Shown here piece by piece: positions 33,715-46,970 of a stretch of DNA of 64,000 nucleotides. Under the pieces are notes generated by a model. That model had not been told where the DNA came from. It saw nothing but the letters and a program-made list of their open reading frames with translations, and ran no database searches. The position numbers and the translations under genes were made by a program. Position 1 is the first letter of the stretch. Every line of letters starts with the position of its first letter. The stretch is from Azadirachta indica. Its lineage: Eukaryota > Streptophyta > Magnoliopsida > Sapindales > Meliaceae. The stretch covers positions 2,904,913-2,968,912 of the forward strand of contig CM040450.1 in the NCBI GenBank assembly GCA_022749755.1. The letters are read 5' to 3'.

Positions 33715-36700
33715 TCAAGATTTAATTATAGTAATCGTGCATGTTGCAATAAAAAATTAAAAAAAAAAAAAAAAAGAGGAGAACTCTTGCATGGAGATGG
33801 AGCCAAATAATAAATACAATAATCTATTTCTATTGGATTTATAAATGCCTAGATTACGTTGTAAATTTGTCATTTAAGCAAATTAACCTATTTATTAGGA
33901 CAATTTTTTGAGACAAGATGCATGCTATCTACTAGCTACACCTACATATGTGGACCCCTTTGGCAACAGTCAGTTAATTAAGTTGTCTAATTGATTAATT
34001 TTGTTAAAAAGTAAACATCGATTAGGTGAAGTGGTGAGCATCATTTTTTATGATCTCGAGGTTATTGCTGCTCTTACTTACATGCTTATATTATATTATT
34101 TATTTGAAAACAAAAAGAATAATATCTTGGCGACGTCGTGATTCATGTGATACCTTAATTAACAAAGCTAATGGCTTGATTTTGCTTTTCTTTTTTTTTT
34201 TTTTTCGTTTTTCAATTACAGAGTTGTCTTTAATTATTCAGGTTTTAGTGTCCTAATTTTCATTAGCTTATATTAATAATTATGATTATCACTCTGTAGA
34301 ATAATATGGAAATTATATTTGTGGGCTCATTCCGGCATTATGAGATTTCTAGAGTTTGGTTGATTTTCCACATCTATCATGTACATTAAATATGCCTATA
34401 AATTATGTAGCAACGTATATAATTTATGTATAAAAAATACTAAAATAATTCAATTTTAATTATTTATTATTATTTATCAATAAAATAAATAAATTTTTAA
34501 AATTCATAAAACACTGATTAAGAGAGAATCTTAATTTATCCATCTTACTATAATATATAATATTAAAATATTTCTAATACTTTAACATCGTAAATAAAAA
34601 ATTATCTTTTTATAAAAACATTAAATTAAATCATCCTTTTCTTTGCGGGGGACAAAAGTAGAGGAAAATAACCTCCTTTTAGCAAGGAAATTATTATTTT
34701 CTTCCTTTTTGTTCCCCGTTAGTTTCTTGCTTTGTTAATGAATATATACATAATAATGGTGGGTACATAAGATGTTGATGTATCCATGCACTACTATAAA
34801 GAATAAAGCAAATAGCCTAATAGCCTTATATATATACACGTTAGGCTTAACCTTTTTTTAGGTCAGAGCATAATTAAGAGATAATGGCAGATTAAACTGG
34901 AAATCCCCCTTTTTTTCTTTTCATATAAATCAGAAAATCAAAACGGGAACCCATTTTATGATCCCACTGTTGTATTATTATTCAAGAAATATCTCCTTTT
35001 GCTCGTAGTGTTTCATTGGGCTTCATGGCCCAAGCTTGGCAGGCCTTAGGGCTCCAAAATGGGCCTTTTCTATCACAAAGTTATATAATTACGACAGGGC
35101 TATACTACAAAGAAATGTTTTATAAAGTCAACAATGCTGTTATTAAAAAAACAGTTAAAAAAATTGAAATTATTGCGAAATTGGCAAATTGAGGTAATTG
35201 CCCAAATGAGCGGTGACGTGGCTAGTTAATAGACAGTAGAAAACATACGTGTCATTATACAAAAAGAACATATGCATGCAGATAGAGAGGAACAGAAGTT
35301 GTATGAGCTATGGAGTATGAAATACAGCTAAAGTTGACAGCAAACAATCAAAGACCAAGAGGACCAAATACAGCTCAGACAGTCAGTCAGATTACGGCAG
35401 CCAGCCCATTTGCATCAAAACCAACGAGCTAATTTCACCGGAAACTGAAAGTGCTTTTCAAAAACATTGGTCGGCATAGAATTTTGTAATCCAAAAGCAA
35501 AAGCAGTACCAAAATAAATAAATCATAATTACATTGAAATTAACCCACCAGTAAAATAAAAATGATAAATAATAAAATCTCGATCTCTTCCAAGTCATGT
35601 ACTATTTTCCATCAATTTTTACAGAAGAACTACGTTGGGCTATATATCCTGTGCTATGCCCATTACAACTCCTTTCTCATTAACCAGCCCATAAGAAAGG
35701 AGAACAGCGTTTTCGGGGTCTACTAATCTCTCTCTTTCTTATATGGTAAAATAAAAATAATAAAAAAATAAATATATTTTTGAATATTAAAATTATTAAC
35801 TATATAATTTTTTTATATTTTTTAATTGTATCAAAGTTTTTAAAAATTATTTTTGAATGATGAATCAAACCGTTTTAATTGTATGGTTGGTATAACTTTT
35901 TAAATATAATTTTTTACGATAAATTTTTTATTCATAAAATTTTTATAAATAAAATTTTTAAATAATTTGGTTATCACAAATTATTCTCCAAACCATACTA
36001 GCGACAACTGACTGCAACCTAACCAAAATACAAACTAATTAACTGTTTAACCAAATAAAATAAATGATTCCAACTTCGGACAGACAATGTCTATAAATCT
36101 TTAAAAAAAAAAAAAATAATAGGAGCAAAGATTACATGGCCGGCTCTTACTGGACGATCATTACAAAATAAATAAACTTGGTAACTACTTCCACTAATCG
36201 ATTTCAATTCAAACGACTTAAAAAAACGAGACAAATGCTTCTTGACTTGCAGAAAAAGGAGACGCCTGATGTACATATAAGAATGGTGGAATCTGCTGTG
36301 CACAATGATTTTTGGCAGCAGTTTTCTGAAGGTTGCTGTCGTTGTTGTGGTTGAGGTTGAGAAATAAAACCCATTTTCCGTCCATCACATCGGCCTAAGC
36401 TTTAAAGCTAAGATTAAATCATTATATCTACATACATATATTATAGTTTAACTTTATACCAAGTCATCTTTGCTATAATTTTTATTTAGAATTTTAACAA
36501 TTTTTTGTTTTCTTCCTAATTCTTTAACTACTAATAAGAATTTTGGCAACTATTTAATGTACCATATTGCCCTTTTCCTTTTTTGAACCTCTACCATATT
36601 ACTTGTTTTGGTATTAATTTATGAAGTTATTACAACTAACTTCCTAATCCTACACCTGCTTCTGTATAGTAAGAAAGTGTGGGCCCCGAATTAGTTGATG

Positions 36701-36885
36701 CCTCTTCCATCCCAGGTGAAGGTTTGCCATCTGTTTGAGAATTAAGTTGATTTTATTTTAAGATTTGTCTAAACTTATCAATTTAATCTAAATTCAGTTG
36801 TCTATGAAATTAATGATCTAAAACTCTTAACAAAAATTCATTAATCTTCGTGATTAGTCTAATGCTATGATATACTAAGAAAAAT

Positions 36886-36905
36886 TATATATATATATAT
36901 ATATT
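36886..36905. repeat. (TA)n microsatellite
   Basis: Alternating A/T tract in intergenic DNA. Confidence 0.85.
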
Positions 36906-39876
36906 ATATGATTATTAGTTTAATTAAAAAAATTTATGAAACTGAATTTACTTCTTTTCTAAAAAGTAAAATTTAGATTTAACATAAAATTTATATAGTT
37001 AATGTATTTGTGCAGTTTAAGAGGAATAGAAAAATGGTGCTTTTCCTATAAATTAATCATAATTAGATGTCTTAAAATTTTCTAAAATTGATAGAAAAGA
37101 ACTTGTATTACAAGAGAGACGCCTTGGACAATTTCTTATAATAATTGATCGATCTTGTTGTAATTAGACAAAACCTAAAGACAAAAGCATCAAGTGAAGT
37201 TGGCGTATAAGTGGAAATATAATGCAAGCATCAAGAATCTATATATATCATAGATGTAATGGGGGGAATCGGGGACCAGAAGGAAAAATCACTAAATTCA
37301 AAAGGGTAATCCAACTACAATATCTTCCTTGAAAATGGCTTTACAATAAAGCAATGACAACTCCTCCACAAAATAAATATCACTTCTACCCCATTAACTA
37401 CCACACCAAACCTCGTCCTTTTATTTTGAAGAGTGTTTTAGATTAAACCCTATATAATATCACTTTATTTATAATATAATTTGGATAGAAATTTATATAC
37501 CTAATAAATTTTTAAAATATTTAATTAAATAATAAATATATCTAATAAAAAAAACCATTGTTACTAGATGCATATTTATTTTTGTAATGATAAGGTGAAT
37601 GAAATAAAAAAATTCTCTCTTTGAATATAGTTGGAATAATTTATAATTCATTTCGATTTTACATAATAATAAAAATTAGAGTTTTATATTTGATAGCTTA
37701 AAATTTTCAACTTCATCTAAATTTTTTTGAATAAAATAAATAAAATATGCAATATAATTTTATTAAAATTTAAAACTAAGACATTTGGAATATCTAAAGT
37801 ATACGAAAACAAAGTTTAAAGCAAAAGACAAGAATCTATTAATGACAAAAACGTAACGAAGTTTCCTAAATTCTGTCAATTCACTACTATAGGAAAGTAG
37901 TACTAATTTATGGGGGCCAAGAAAAATGCAGAGCCGTCAGATCATCACACATTACATCATTGCATTTATCAAGTGACGGAACTGTCTTGTTCGCTTGATT
38001 TTCACGGGTGTGTCCCTTGATCCTGATTATCCTCTGTAATTAGGGTCCATTTTAATCCTTGAATCAAATGCTGTCATCAAGTGTTAATCAGAACGCGCTA
38101 CTGTGTGATGCCCATGTCTCAACATTCGTGGGCTCCACCTCAAATATTATAATTAAGAAATGCCACATTTCCAGCTTCAATACAGGTACGTATTTACCAA
38201 TATTTCTGTATTGACCTTACTGCCAATAAAATAATGCAAAATAACTTTCAGTTCACTAAATTCTATATTTTTACAAATAAAGATATAATTTATTTATTTA
38301 TATCATATTACATGTATAATTTATCAATAATATACTACATTATACATTTATTAAAAATAATAGTTTAAAGAATTACTATTTTAATTTACCTTAAAAATTT
38401 ATCAAACATGGAAGGAGTTTTACTTATAAAGTGAGAAAGTTTTTCATTTTTAAAAAACGTGAGATTTGATTCTTATTTTTCAATTAGAAGATAAGAGCTC
38501 TTACCACCCAAGTTACGATGTGGGTGGTGTTGCTAATCTCTATTATAATTATTAAAATACACTTCAATATGAAGTTATATACCCTTTTATTCTTGTGGAC
38601 AAAAAGTGCCAAATTTGATAGTTTTGTGGGGCTGGGGGACATTGACATAAATAGATAAATTATATATTCATATATGAAAAATGAAAAAATTAGGGACTCA
38701 GTTGTTATCGTGCCATAAAATAATTGTATTAAGCATTAAATAATAAGATATATTGTTATGTATGCGGACCATGACTCGACAGGATAAAATGAAAACCAAA
38801 ACGTTAACAATTGGACACTTTTTTGCTGGGCCCACGTTTTGTTCGTTGTCGTTTGATAGTCAACCTGGTAGAATGATCCGGTGCTACTGTTATTAGAAAT
38901 AATTGTAGAGTCACGCTTAAGTATGCTAATGCAATTATTAACTACTGATCTCCTAATTTCGGGTCTACGATAAGATGTAGTTCACAATTTTCTAGCCGAC
39001 TGATTTTTGGACTCTATTTTCGTAATAATTAGTTGAAAGAAACATTTTGATACAACTAAAGACCATGATTTGAATTCATGACCCCATTAATCATAAGCAT
39101 TCCTAGTGTATTATCGTTCAAATCAAAAGATCTTCAAACAAGAATGTTTTCACACCACGGTTCAATCAAATTATAGAATGTACTTTAATTTTATTTATTT
39201 ATTGTAATTATTTATCAACGAATTAAATTAAATTTATGTTATACAAACGAGTCTTTAAACGAATTTCGTAGTAAAAATCAATTAATTAATTGAATTAAAT
39301 TAATGTTTAAAGGTTTGAATTTATTCAATATATGAAACTGAATAATAAAATTAATCTCGAAGTGATTGGTTTTAGTTTTAGACCGTGAGTATTTACACGT
39401 TTCGAAAGCACCTGATTCTGATATAATTATAAACCATTAGTAAATTAATTAAGATAATACTGAGAACTTAATGTGAAATAACACGATCCAATACGGCGAG
39501 TGCAACATAATCGGCAAGATGCGCGCCGAGCAAGCGACTTAATTAATACTTTCACTGTTTTTTTATAATTTTCTTTTTCATTCTCTTAAAAAAAAAAAAA
39601 ATTCCCCCGGTAAGTTAAAAAAATAAAAAACAATCCCATTAAATACTCTCTCACTCTCACAATTCTGTCTTCACATCTCTGACGACTGTATATTCATTTT
39701 CCTTTCATTTCACCATCCCGAACCCCAAGAAAATCGCCGTCTCTCTCTCTCCCTCCGCTCGCTTTCCTTGGAAATGGAAATGTAGTACACGTCAAGATTA
39801 CACAACAGAATAAGAGAAGCAGAGAAGAATTTGATAAAGTTAGGGTTCCTAGTGGCTGAATTTTTTAAGAAGAGGA

Positions 39877-42800
39877 ATGCCGTTGACGAGGTACCAGATT
39901 AGGAATGAGTACAGTTTGGCGGATCCGGAGCTGTACAGAGCTGCGGATAGAGATGATCCTGAAGCACTTCTTGAAGGTGTCGCTATGGCTGGCCTTGTTG
40001 GTGTCTTGCGCCAGCTCGGTGACCTCGCCGAGTGAGTTTCAGCTTTTGTCTTTTGAGATTTAGTTTTATTTCAGCTCGAATTCTGGTTTTTGAAAGTAAT
40101 GTTGATTTGTTAGGTTCAAATTTTTACAAATTTTACTAATTTCAAACGCGCGTTTAAGTTAATTATTTGAATGTTTAATATTTGGATGATTAGATTGGTT
40201 AGATGATTTTACTTCTGTTGTGTACTTGGTCACGCCAATTGAGGACTCTGCATTTATTTTGGTTCAGATTTATTGTCAAATTGCTTATTATACTACAATT
40301 TAGAAGAGATATTAGATAATCAATGCTCTAATTATCGGTTTAATTTGGATAATCAAAGGGCTGGAGATGTTAGCTTAAGAACATGGTGTATTGTAATGGC
40401 TCTTTAAGAGTGAATTTTCTTTTACTTATTCTTTGGGAGAGCTAACATGATAAATGCGTTCATTCATTTTATTTTATATTTTCTTTTTGTGTGTGGTTGT
40501 TACAGGTTTGCTGCTGAGATATTCCATGACTTGCATGAAGAAGTAATGGCGACTGCTGCTAGAGGCCACAGTCTCATGGTTCGTGTCCAACAACTTGAGG
40601 CAGAATTTCCTTCCATAGAGAAGGCATTTTTGTCCCAAACTGATCATTCATTATTCTTTACTAATGCAGGTTAGATTGCTCCTTACTGTTATTCTTTCTA
40701 TGTAGATTTTTGTTAAAATTGGCATATTGTATTGACACATACATGAAGTATATGCATGTTACCATTTATTTATTTAATTTTTCTTCTGTGTTGTTTAAAA
40801 TTTGAAGACATATTGGATAATTTAACAGTGGAACTCTTTTCATGGATCACAAGGTTATGTAGTAGAGCATCAAATGTTTCTGCTTGCGGAGGCTGAAGTA
40901 GCAGGATCTTTATACATTAAATTAGATGTATTAGTTTATAACAGGTTTTTTTAGACGGTGTTGGGGTTTTTGTCTTTGAAGAAATCATAGATTAAACTGC
41001 ATGGTATAAGGTCATAGTTAAGTAAATGCATAATTTTGTTTCAGGTGTTGACTGGCATCCTAATCTCCGCATGGAACAGAATCTGATCACTCGTGGAGAC
41101 TTACCTCGCTGTGTAATGGACTGTTATGAGGAATGCAGGGGTCCACCACGGTTATTTCTTCTAGACAAGTATGATCACTTGAACTTTGTTGAATTTTAGC
41201 AACTCCAAAAAAAATTGTGAAATGGATTGCTTTAGAAGATGAAAATTTAAATGCTTTTGTCTGAAATTTATCAGATTTGATGTTGCTGGTGCTGGGGCGT
41301 GTTTGAAGCGTTATACAGATCCATCATTCTTTAAAGTTGAAGCAGCAACCTCTGATGTACCATCAGTAGAAGTCCAGAGGGAAAAGAAAATTCGAAAAGT
41401 GAAGGTATAACTGAAAAGATTATGCTGAATGTCATTTTTTTAATCTTCTGCAGGCCTTAGAGTTTTTTTTTTTTTTGGGTTGATTAATCTACAGTAGTAT
41501 AAATATCTATCATGCGATCAGCATAGTCTAGGTGTAGGTTCCTTATGGTGTGAAGTTTCATCCTTGTATGTGAAACTTTCTCCATGTCCATAATAGTGAC
41601 AAATTTCATTTTTTTGCCGGGGTCATGATATTGCATATCATAGTGTCTCCTTTTGTTACAAAAAATGCACTCTTATATGTTTAAGGTGTAAATTTATGAA
41701 TTTACTTGTGCAGAAAAAAGGATCGCGCTGGAGGAATGGAGAAACCCCAGAAGTTGTATCAACTTCACATGCGAAGTAAGATCTTACTTATGCCTTAATT
41801 TGTGATTGTTTAAGTTCGTAGTTGACTCAAATTCTTCTTAAATGGTGCAGACTGCATCAGTTGTTCTTAGAGGAGAGTATTGAGAAGGCCCATAGTGACC
41901 CTGCACGTCTTGTGAAATTGAAGAAAAGGCAGTTAAATGCATCTCCATTTGACTCAAGATCTGGAAAAAGCTACATGAAGAAATTGTTAGAGACTACACC
42001 TGAATGGAATGTGGTGCGTGACATTTCTGTTACTCCATTGTCCTTGAAAATGATATCAAATAATTCTAGTGAATCAGGGGTTGAAATCCATGATGTAAAT
42101 ACTGTAAGTCCCGTGAAAAGATCACCTCAAGGAAATGAGAGTACATTTACTTCACCCAATGCACATGAAGTAGTAATAAAACCATCTATGGATGAGTTGT
42201 ATGGGGAGGTTACTGACAGACAAATTGTAAAGTTGCCGGAATCAAGTGCTGATGATGAGAGAGATGAAATTCCTTCCAGTCTACATAAAGTGACCATTGA
42301 AAAGGAAATAGTAGTTGGTGAAGAAGGCAAAGCAGAACCCAGTGTCGATGGGGACAACTCTGATGATATGACTAGTGAGGTTGACAATTACATGGATGCT
42401 CTTACGACCATGGAGTCAGAAATGGAAATAGACAATGATTATAGACCTAAAACCGGTCCAAGCTTCTCAAATATTGAAAAATGCGAGGTGGATTCTGATC
42501 GAAATGGGGAAAAGCTGGAGTTCCAGGCCCATTCTTCAGATTCTCAATCAATTGGAAACTTCTCTGCATCTGATGATGGAAACAGTTCGTTCAAGAAAGG
42601 AATGTCTAGCTTTTCATGCTCTGATACTCTGAGCACTTTTGCTGAAAATATACCATCTGATGGTGAAGGATCAACTACAGTGTTCCCTTCTTCTGAAGCG
42701 TTTGTACCTCAAATTACAGAGACTCCTTCTAACCAGCTTCGTGCAGATGTGGGGATTCTAGTGACCAAGAGTCATGATCTTGTGTTGCCAAATGACATGA

Positions 42801-45800
42801 GCATTGATGAAGATATTAGCTGTCTTCTTGGAGAAGCATCTACTAATTCCTCTTTTGTAGATCCAAATCCTCCATTGCTTGCATTGGACCCTGCAGAAAG
42901 TTCAGTGCAGCGGAAATTAGATGAATCGCCCTCTGAAGCTATGAAACCTGGTTCTGAATTACCACGCATTGATGAAAGAGGGACTAATTTGGATGATTCT
43001 TTGGCAGCTGTTTCAGAAATGCATTCACAGACAAAGGATGGTACTCTTTTTGCAGTTTGTGCTGAAAGCCATCCTGTTGATGATTTGGATGGTGGCAATC
43101 CTAATGTCTATTCTGATGATTTGTGGCATTTGTCTAACAATCCAGAGCTGGATCCTGAGAAGAAAAGCAGTAATGATTCTCCTGATGAACTACTTCAAAC
43201 AGATTTTGCTGAAGAAAATTGTCCTGAAAATATCGTCAATAACAAGGTTGGTTCACCATCTACAATCACTTCACCAACAAGAGAGCAGGTTCCTTGCTCA
43301 GTCTTGCCAGAAGTAGAAGTGTATTCTGGTTTAACATTGTTGTCTGACAGTTCAGATGTTGGGAAGCATGATGGTATAGTTTCTAAAGTTGATGATGCTT
43401 TCCCTGAAATGGGAGTCTGCCTGGAAAATTCAACTTCTATGGTGGATAATGCACAGAATTGTAGTTTTAAAGGGCAGCAAGTATCGGATATTTCACATAA
43501 AGTACAACAAGAAGTTGAACATGATAGCGCAGAAAAAGCAGTTCTTTATTCTGAGGCAGCAAATCATGCAGATATTTCTGGGCCTGTAGATAGTGAGAAA
43601 ATAGTATCCAGCTGCATGGTTGAGGTAACAGAAGGAGATGGTGCCTCTTTTGAACTCCCATCTGATGGTATGGATTCTTCAGTACTTGAGGATCACGGAA
43701 GCTTCAATGATGTGGTAGCTGAAGCTGTTCAGGCAGGAAACATAACTGTGCCAACTACGGCTGCTGCTGATGTGCCTGCTGAGGCCTGTGTTGATGTTGA
43801 CACTGTTGTTCATCCACCAGATGATATAACTTGTTCTCCATCTAAAGATATTGTGAATATGCAAGAATCTCCGTCTGCCACAGAGGATCCACATAAGGAT
43901 GGACTGGAATTTAATGAGCTGGTTTCTCTGGAATGTATTGGAGGATCAGAGGCAGAAAACAAAATGACTCCACTGGAAGTTGTGCCTAAAGATTTTGACT
44001 CTGCCTCTGATGATGAGTCCAATTTAGAAATGGTTCATGGTGTCCACAATATATCTTTAGCTGAAACAACCCAAGATAGTTTGCCTGCAGGTGATGTCAC
44101 CATCCCACCTGCATCTTTAGAACTCAGCGACCAAGAGATCGAATCAAAATGTCTCCAGCAGAGTTGTCTTCTAGAGGACAAAGAAGACAGCACATCTTCA
44201 CCTGCTGCTTACCTCCCTGGTCCAGATACTTCTTCAGATAGGTCACTGGAGTTGCAAGCTGTTCAACTAGATGGGGAATGTATGAAGGGGGAAGCAAGTT
44301 CTGATTCACCAATTTGTCTGTCTGAAGGGATACAATCTTCAAATGACACAAATCAAGAGAGACTCTTTAATGATGCTTCAGAATCTTGGCAAGAAGACCT
44401 TTCAAGTCAACCTTCACCATCTGAGGGTTTAGGACAATCAGCTGGCCAGGAAATTAACAATACTAAACAAGAAATGGATTCATCAGGTTCTCTTCTTCCT
44501 AGTTTTGGCCCGCTCCATGAGGCAACACAAAATCTGGATGAGATGCCACCATTGCCACCTCTACCACCAATGCAATGGAGATTAGGGAAGATGCAGCATG
44601 ATCAACTAGTTGCACAAAGAGAATTCATGGGTCATAGTCAGGAATCATTTCCATCCAGTTCTCCATTTGGAGATCATGAGAAAGATCAATCTGGTTTTCC
44701 AGCTCAACAGAGAGGTATTTTGCAGCCTGTGAATCCATTTTTGCCTGTCAGTTCTGTTGAAGTTGAGAAATTACGACATGTGTCTGAACAAGAAGTCAGT
44801 AATCAAATGCAGTCTAGTCTGTCTACATTGGAGTTTCCATCCATGGCTGGTGATACGAATAATCAAAGGATCAGCCTTGCTTTAGAGGGAACTCAATTCC
44901 TGAACCCATTCTTAAAATCTTTAGCGTTACCTGATGAGAAGCCTGAACATGAAGAGGTTCAATCAAGTTCAAACCCATTCTTATCTTTACCGGCTATTAA
45001 GATCCATTCAATAGCTTCAGAAGGTGAAGAGTTTCAATCAAGTTCAAACCCATTCTTATCTTTACCAGCTGTTGAAGATTCAACTTCTAAACATGAGCCC
45101 CTATCTTCACCAGAGAAACAAATCTGCCCTCTGAATGAATTAGAACCAGGGCCAGGTTTAGAGGATAAAACACTTCAACATACTGCAGCAAATTCAGAAG
45201 GGGAACATGGGAATCATTCTGATACATCTCTGTCACCGTCTGGAAATGTTGAAAAGCAACCTCAGCATGGATTGCAGAGTTCAGAGGGCAAAATGCTTCA
45301 ACACACTCCAGAAAATTCAGAAGGGGAACGTGAGAATCCTTTTGATGCGTCTGTGCTGCCACCTGGAAAGGTTGAAGAGCAAACTCAGCATGGTTTGCCA
45401 AATTCAGAAAGTAAAACACTTCAACACACACCAGAAAATTCAGAAGGGGAACATGGGAATCCTTCTGATACATCGGCACTGCCACATGGAAAGGTTGAAG
45501 AGCTACCTCAGCATGGGTTTCGGAGTTCAGAGGGAGATTCAGCATGGTCATCTAATCCATTTGTTCTATTACCTACCTCTGAGGTTGGAAAGGCAAATGG
45601 AAGTTCAATAGTTAAGCTTCCTCGTCCCCGGAATCCTCTTATTGATGCTGTTGCTGCTCATGATAAAAGCAAGGTACTGATGCCTTCTGGTATCCATTTT
45701 TCAGTTTTTCAAGTACAAGTACCTCTTGTTAACAATCTTGATCTTTAGCAGTTGAGAAAGGTAACTGAACGTGTTCGACCTCAGATTGGACCGAAGGTAG

Positions 45801-46218
45801 ATGAAAGAGATTCACTATTAGAGCAAATTCGAACCAAGGTTAGACCTAACTATTGATGTTATCAAGCATCACCTCTCATCATACCCCTCATCATACCTAA
45901 AAGCTGAAATGCATTTGTTACGTGAACTGGTTGTTGTGTTGTTTTTCTCCTTGCAGTCCTTCAACTTGAAGCCTGCTATGGTCTCAAGACCCAGCATTCA
46001 GGGTCCTAAAACTAATTTGAGGGTTGCAGCCATCTTGGAGAAAGCAAATGCTATTCGCCAGGTGTCTCTCTCTGCATGCATGCTTTTATTTGGTTTTATT
46101 TTATTTATTTTTTAAAATTTTTTTAAGCTTTCCCTCTACATATTTAAAGTTATGTATTGTAAAATAGGCCACGGCTGGAAGTGATGAAGATGATGATGAA
46201 GATTGGAGTGATTCTTGA
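39877..46218 (+). CDS. SCAR: SCAR/WAVE protein (actin nucleation-promoting factor)
   Basis: Subunit of the WAVE complex that activates ARP2/3 to build branched actin, shaping trichomes, pavement cells and root hairs in plants. Nine exons: 39877-40031, 40506-40669, 41045-41168, 41275-41404, 41714-41775, 41851-45673, 45752-45838 (or from 45749), 45957-46061, 46168-46218; 1566 aa. Residues 1 to ~212 are the SCAR homology domain ([20 protein letters not shown] start; [20 protein letters not shown]). One very large exon encodes a long acidic, Ser-rich plant-specific middle, a short proline stretch ([15 protein letters not shown]) and tandem repeats with NPF motifs. The C-terminal VCA module is complete: WH2 ([18 protein letters not shown]), the central helix ([15 protein letters not shown]) and acidic [11 protein letters not shown] at the very end. 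The exact paralogue (SCAR2 or SCAR4 type) is uncertain; the length is above Arabidopsis members. Confidence 0.96.
45167..45535 (+). repeat. Three 123-bp tandem repeats inside the SCAR coding region
   Basis: Units 45167-45289, 45290-45412 and 45413-45535 encode 41-residue copies of a K-x-LQHT-x-x-NSEGE...G-x-VE-x-x-x-QHG motif. They are in frame and diverged by substitution only. One unit carries an NPF where the others have NPS or NHS. Confidence 0.95.
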
Positions 46219-46970
46219 AAACTTGTTCCAGTCAAAGCTCTTCATTACTCCCAGTTATTTCTTTTGCATGATTGGTGGATACGAGGATTTTATTCTCTTC
46301 TGCATAGTGAATAGGAATATTATGATCTGGTGTATTCTTTTCCTCTCTATACTAAATTCATGTAGTATGGTCCTTCTGTCTTCTTCTTTCATTTTTCTCG
46401 CATGTTTAAGATGTATATGTTGTAAGCTCTATTATATCTACAGAAGTCTGGTGTGAAAGTCAGAAGCTTTTCAAGAATGACCGTCAAGGCTCAGCGTGCA
46501 AGCGCTGTACCAATCAAATTCTTTATATCACTATATGAAGATCTTAGCTGTAAATTGTGTTGGAGTGTGATAAATTTTGATAAGTAGTGCATTTTTCAAT
46601 TTTGTATTCTTGTCGGCACTCTGCTTATGATGCCTATTTCTGACGACTGGTTCATTGACCAGCTACTTCTTTGTACGTAACACAACTGTATTAGCGTGTA
46701 TGATATAATGATTACTTTCGAAATACAAATATAATGGCACCCTTGATTCTACTTCAATGCTGGGTATAAAGATAATTGAATGTTTACTGTTTAGCCTGGA
46801 GCCAAAGTTGAATGTATTATTATATTAACGCGAAATCTATGATACGGCAACCAGCGCACTCTCATGCGAGGAAGTGCGGTTAAGCGCTACAGCTGTACAT
46901 AAAACCGGCCAAGCGGCTGTTTAACAAATAAAAAAGCTATTCTAAATGGAGCATTGACGGGAAACGGAAT
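46219..46970. other. SCAR 3' UTR and promoter of the PPR gene
   Basis: About 750 bases. The first ~450 are presumably the SCAR 3' UTR; the last ~150 before the PPR start are richer in G/C. No separate gene is seen. Confidence 0.5.

Larger units (their letters stand above)
31596..39876. other. 8.3 kb region without a convincing gene
   Basis: Very AT-rich, with many (TA)n, (AC)n and poly-A tracts. I scanned both strands and saw no domain-bearing frame, tRNA, rRNA or known miRNA. More complex patches occur at about 35.2-35.7, 36.1-36.4 and 37.9-38.2 kb; these could be non-coding exons or distal promoter. The last few hundred bases carry a CT-rich leader (39737-39762) of the SCAR gene. Confidence 0.55.

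Noticed and set aside
45087..45551. 154-codon antisense frame inside SCAR
   Set aside because: It is the shadow of the 123-bp repeats on the other strand; its repetitive protein mirrors the sense repeats.
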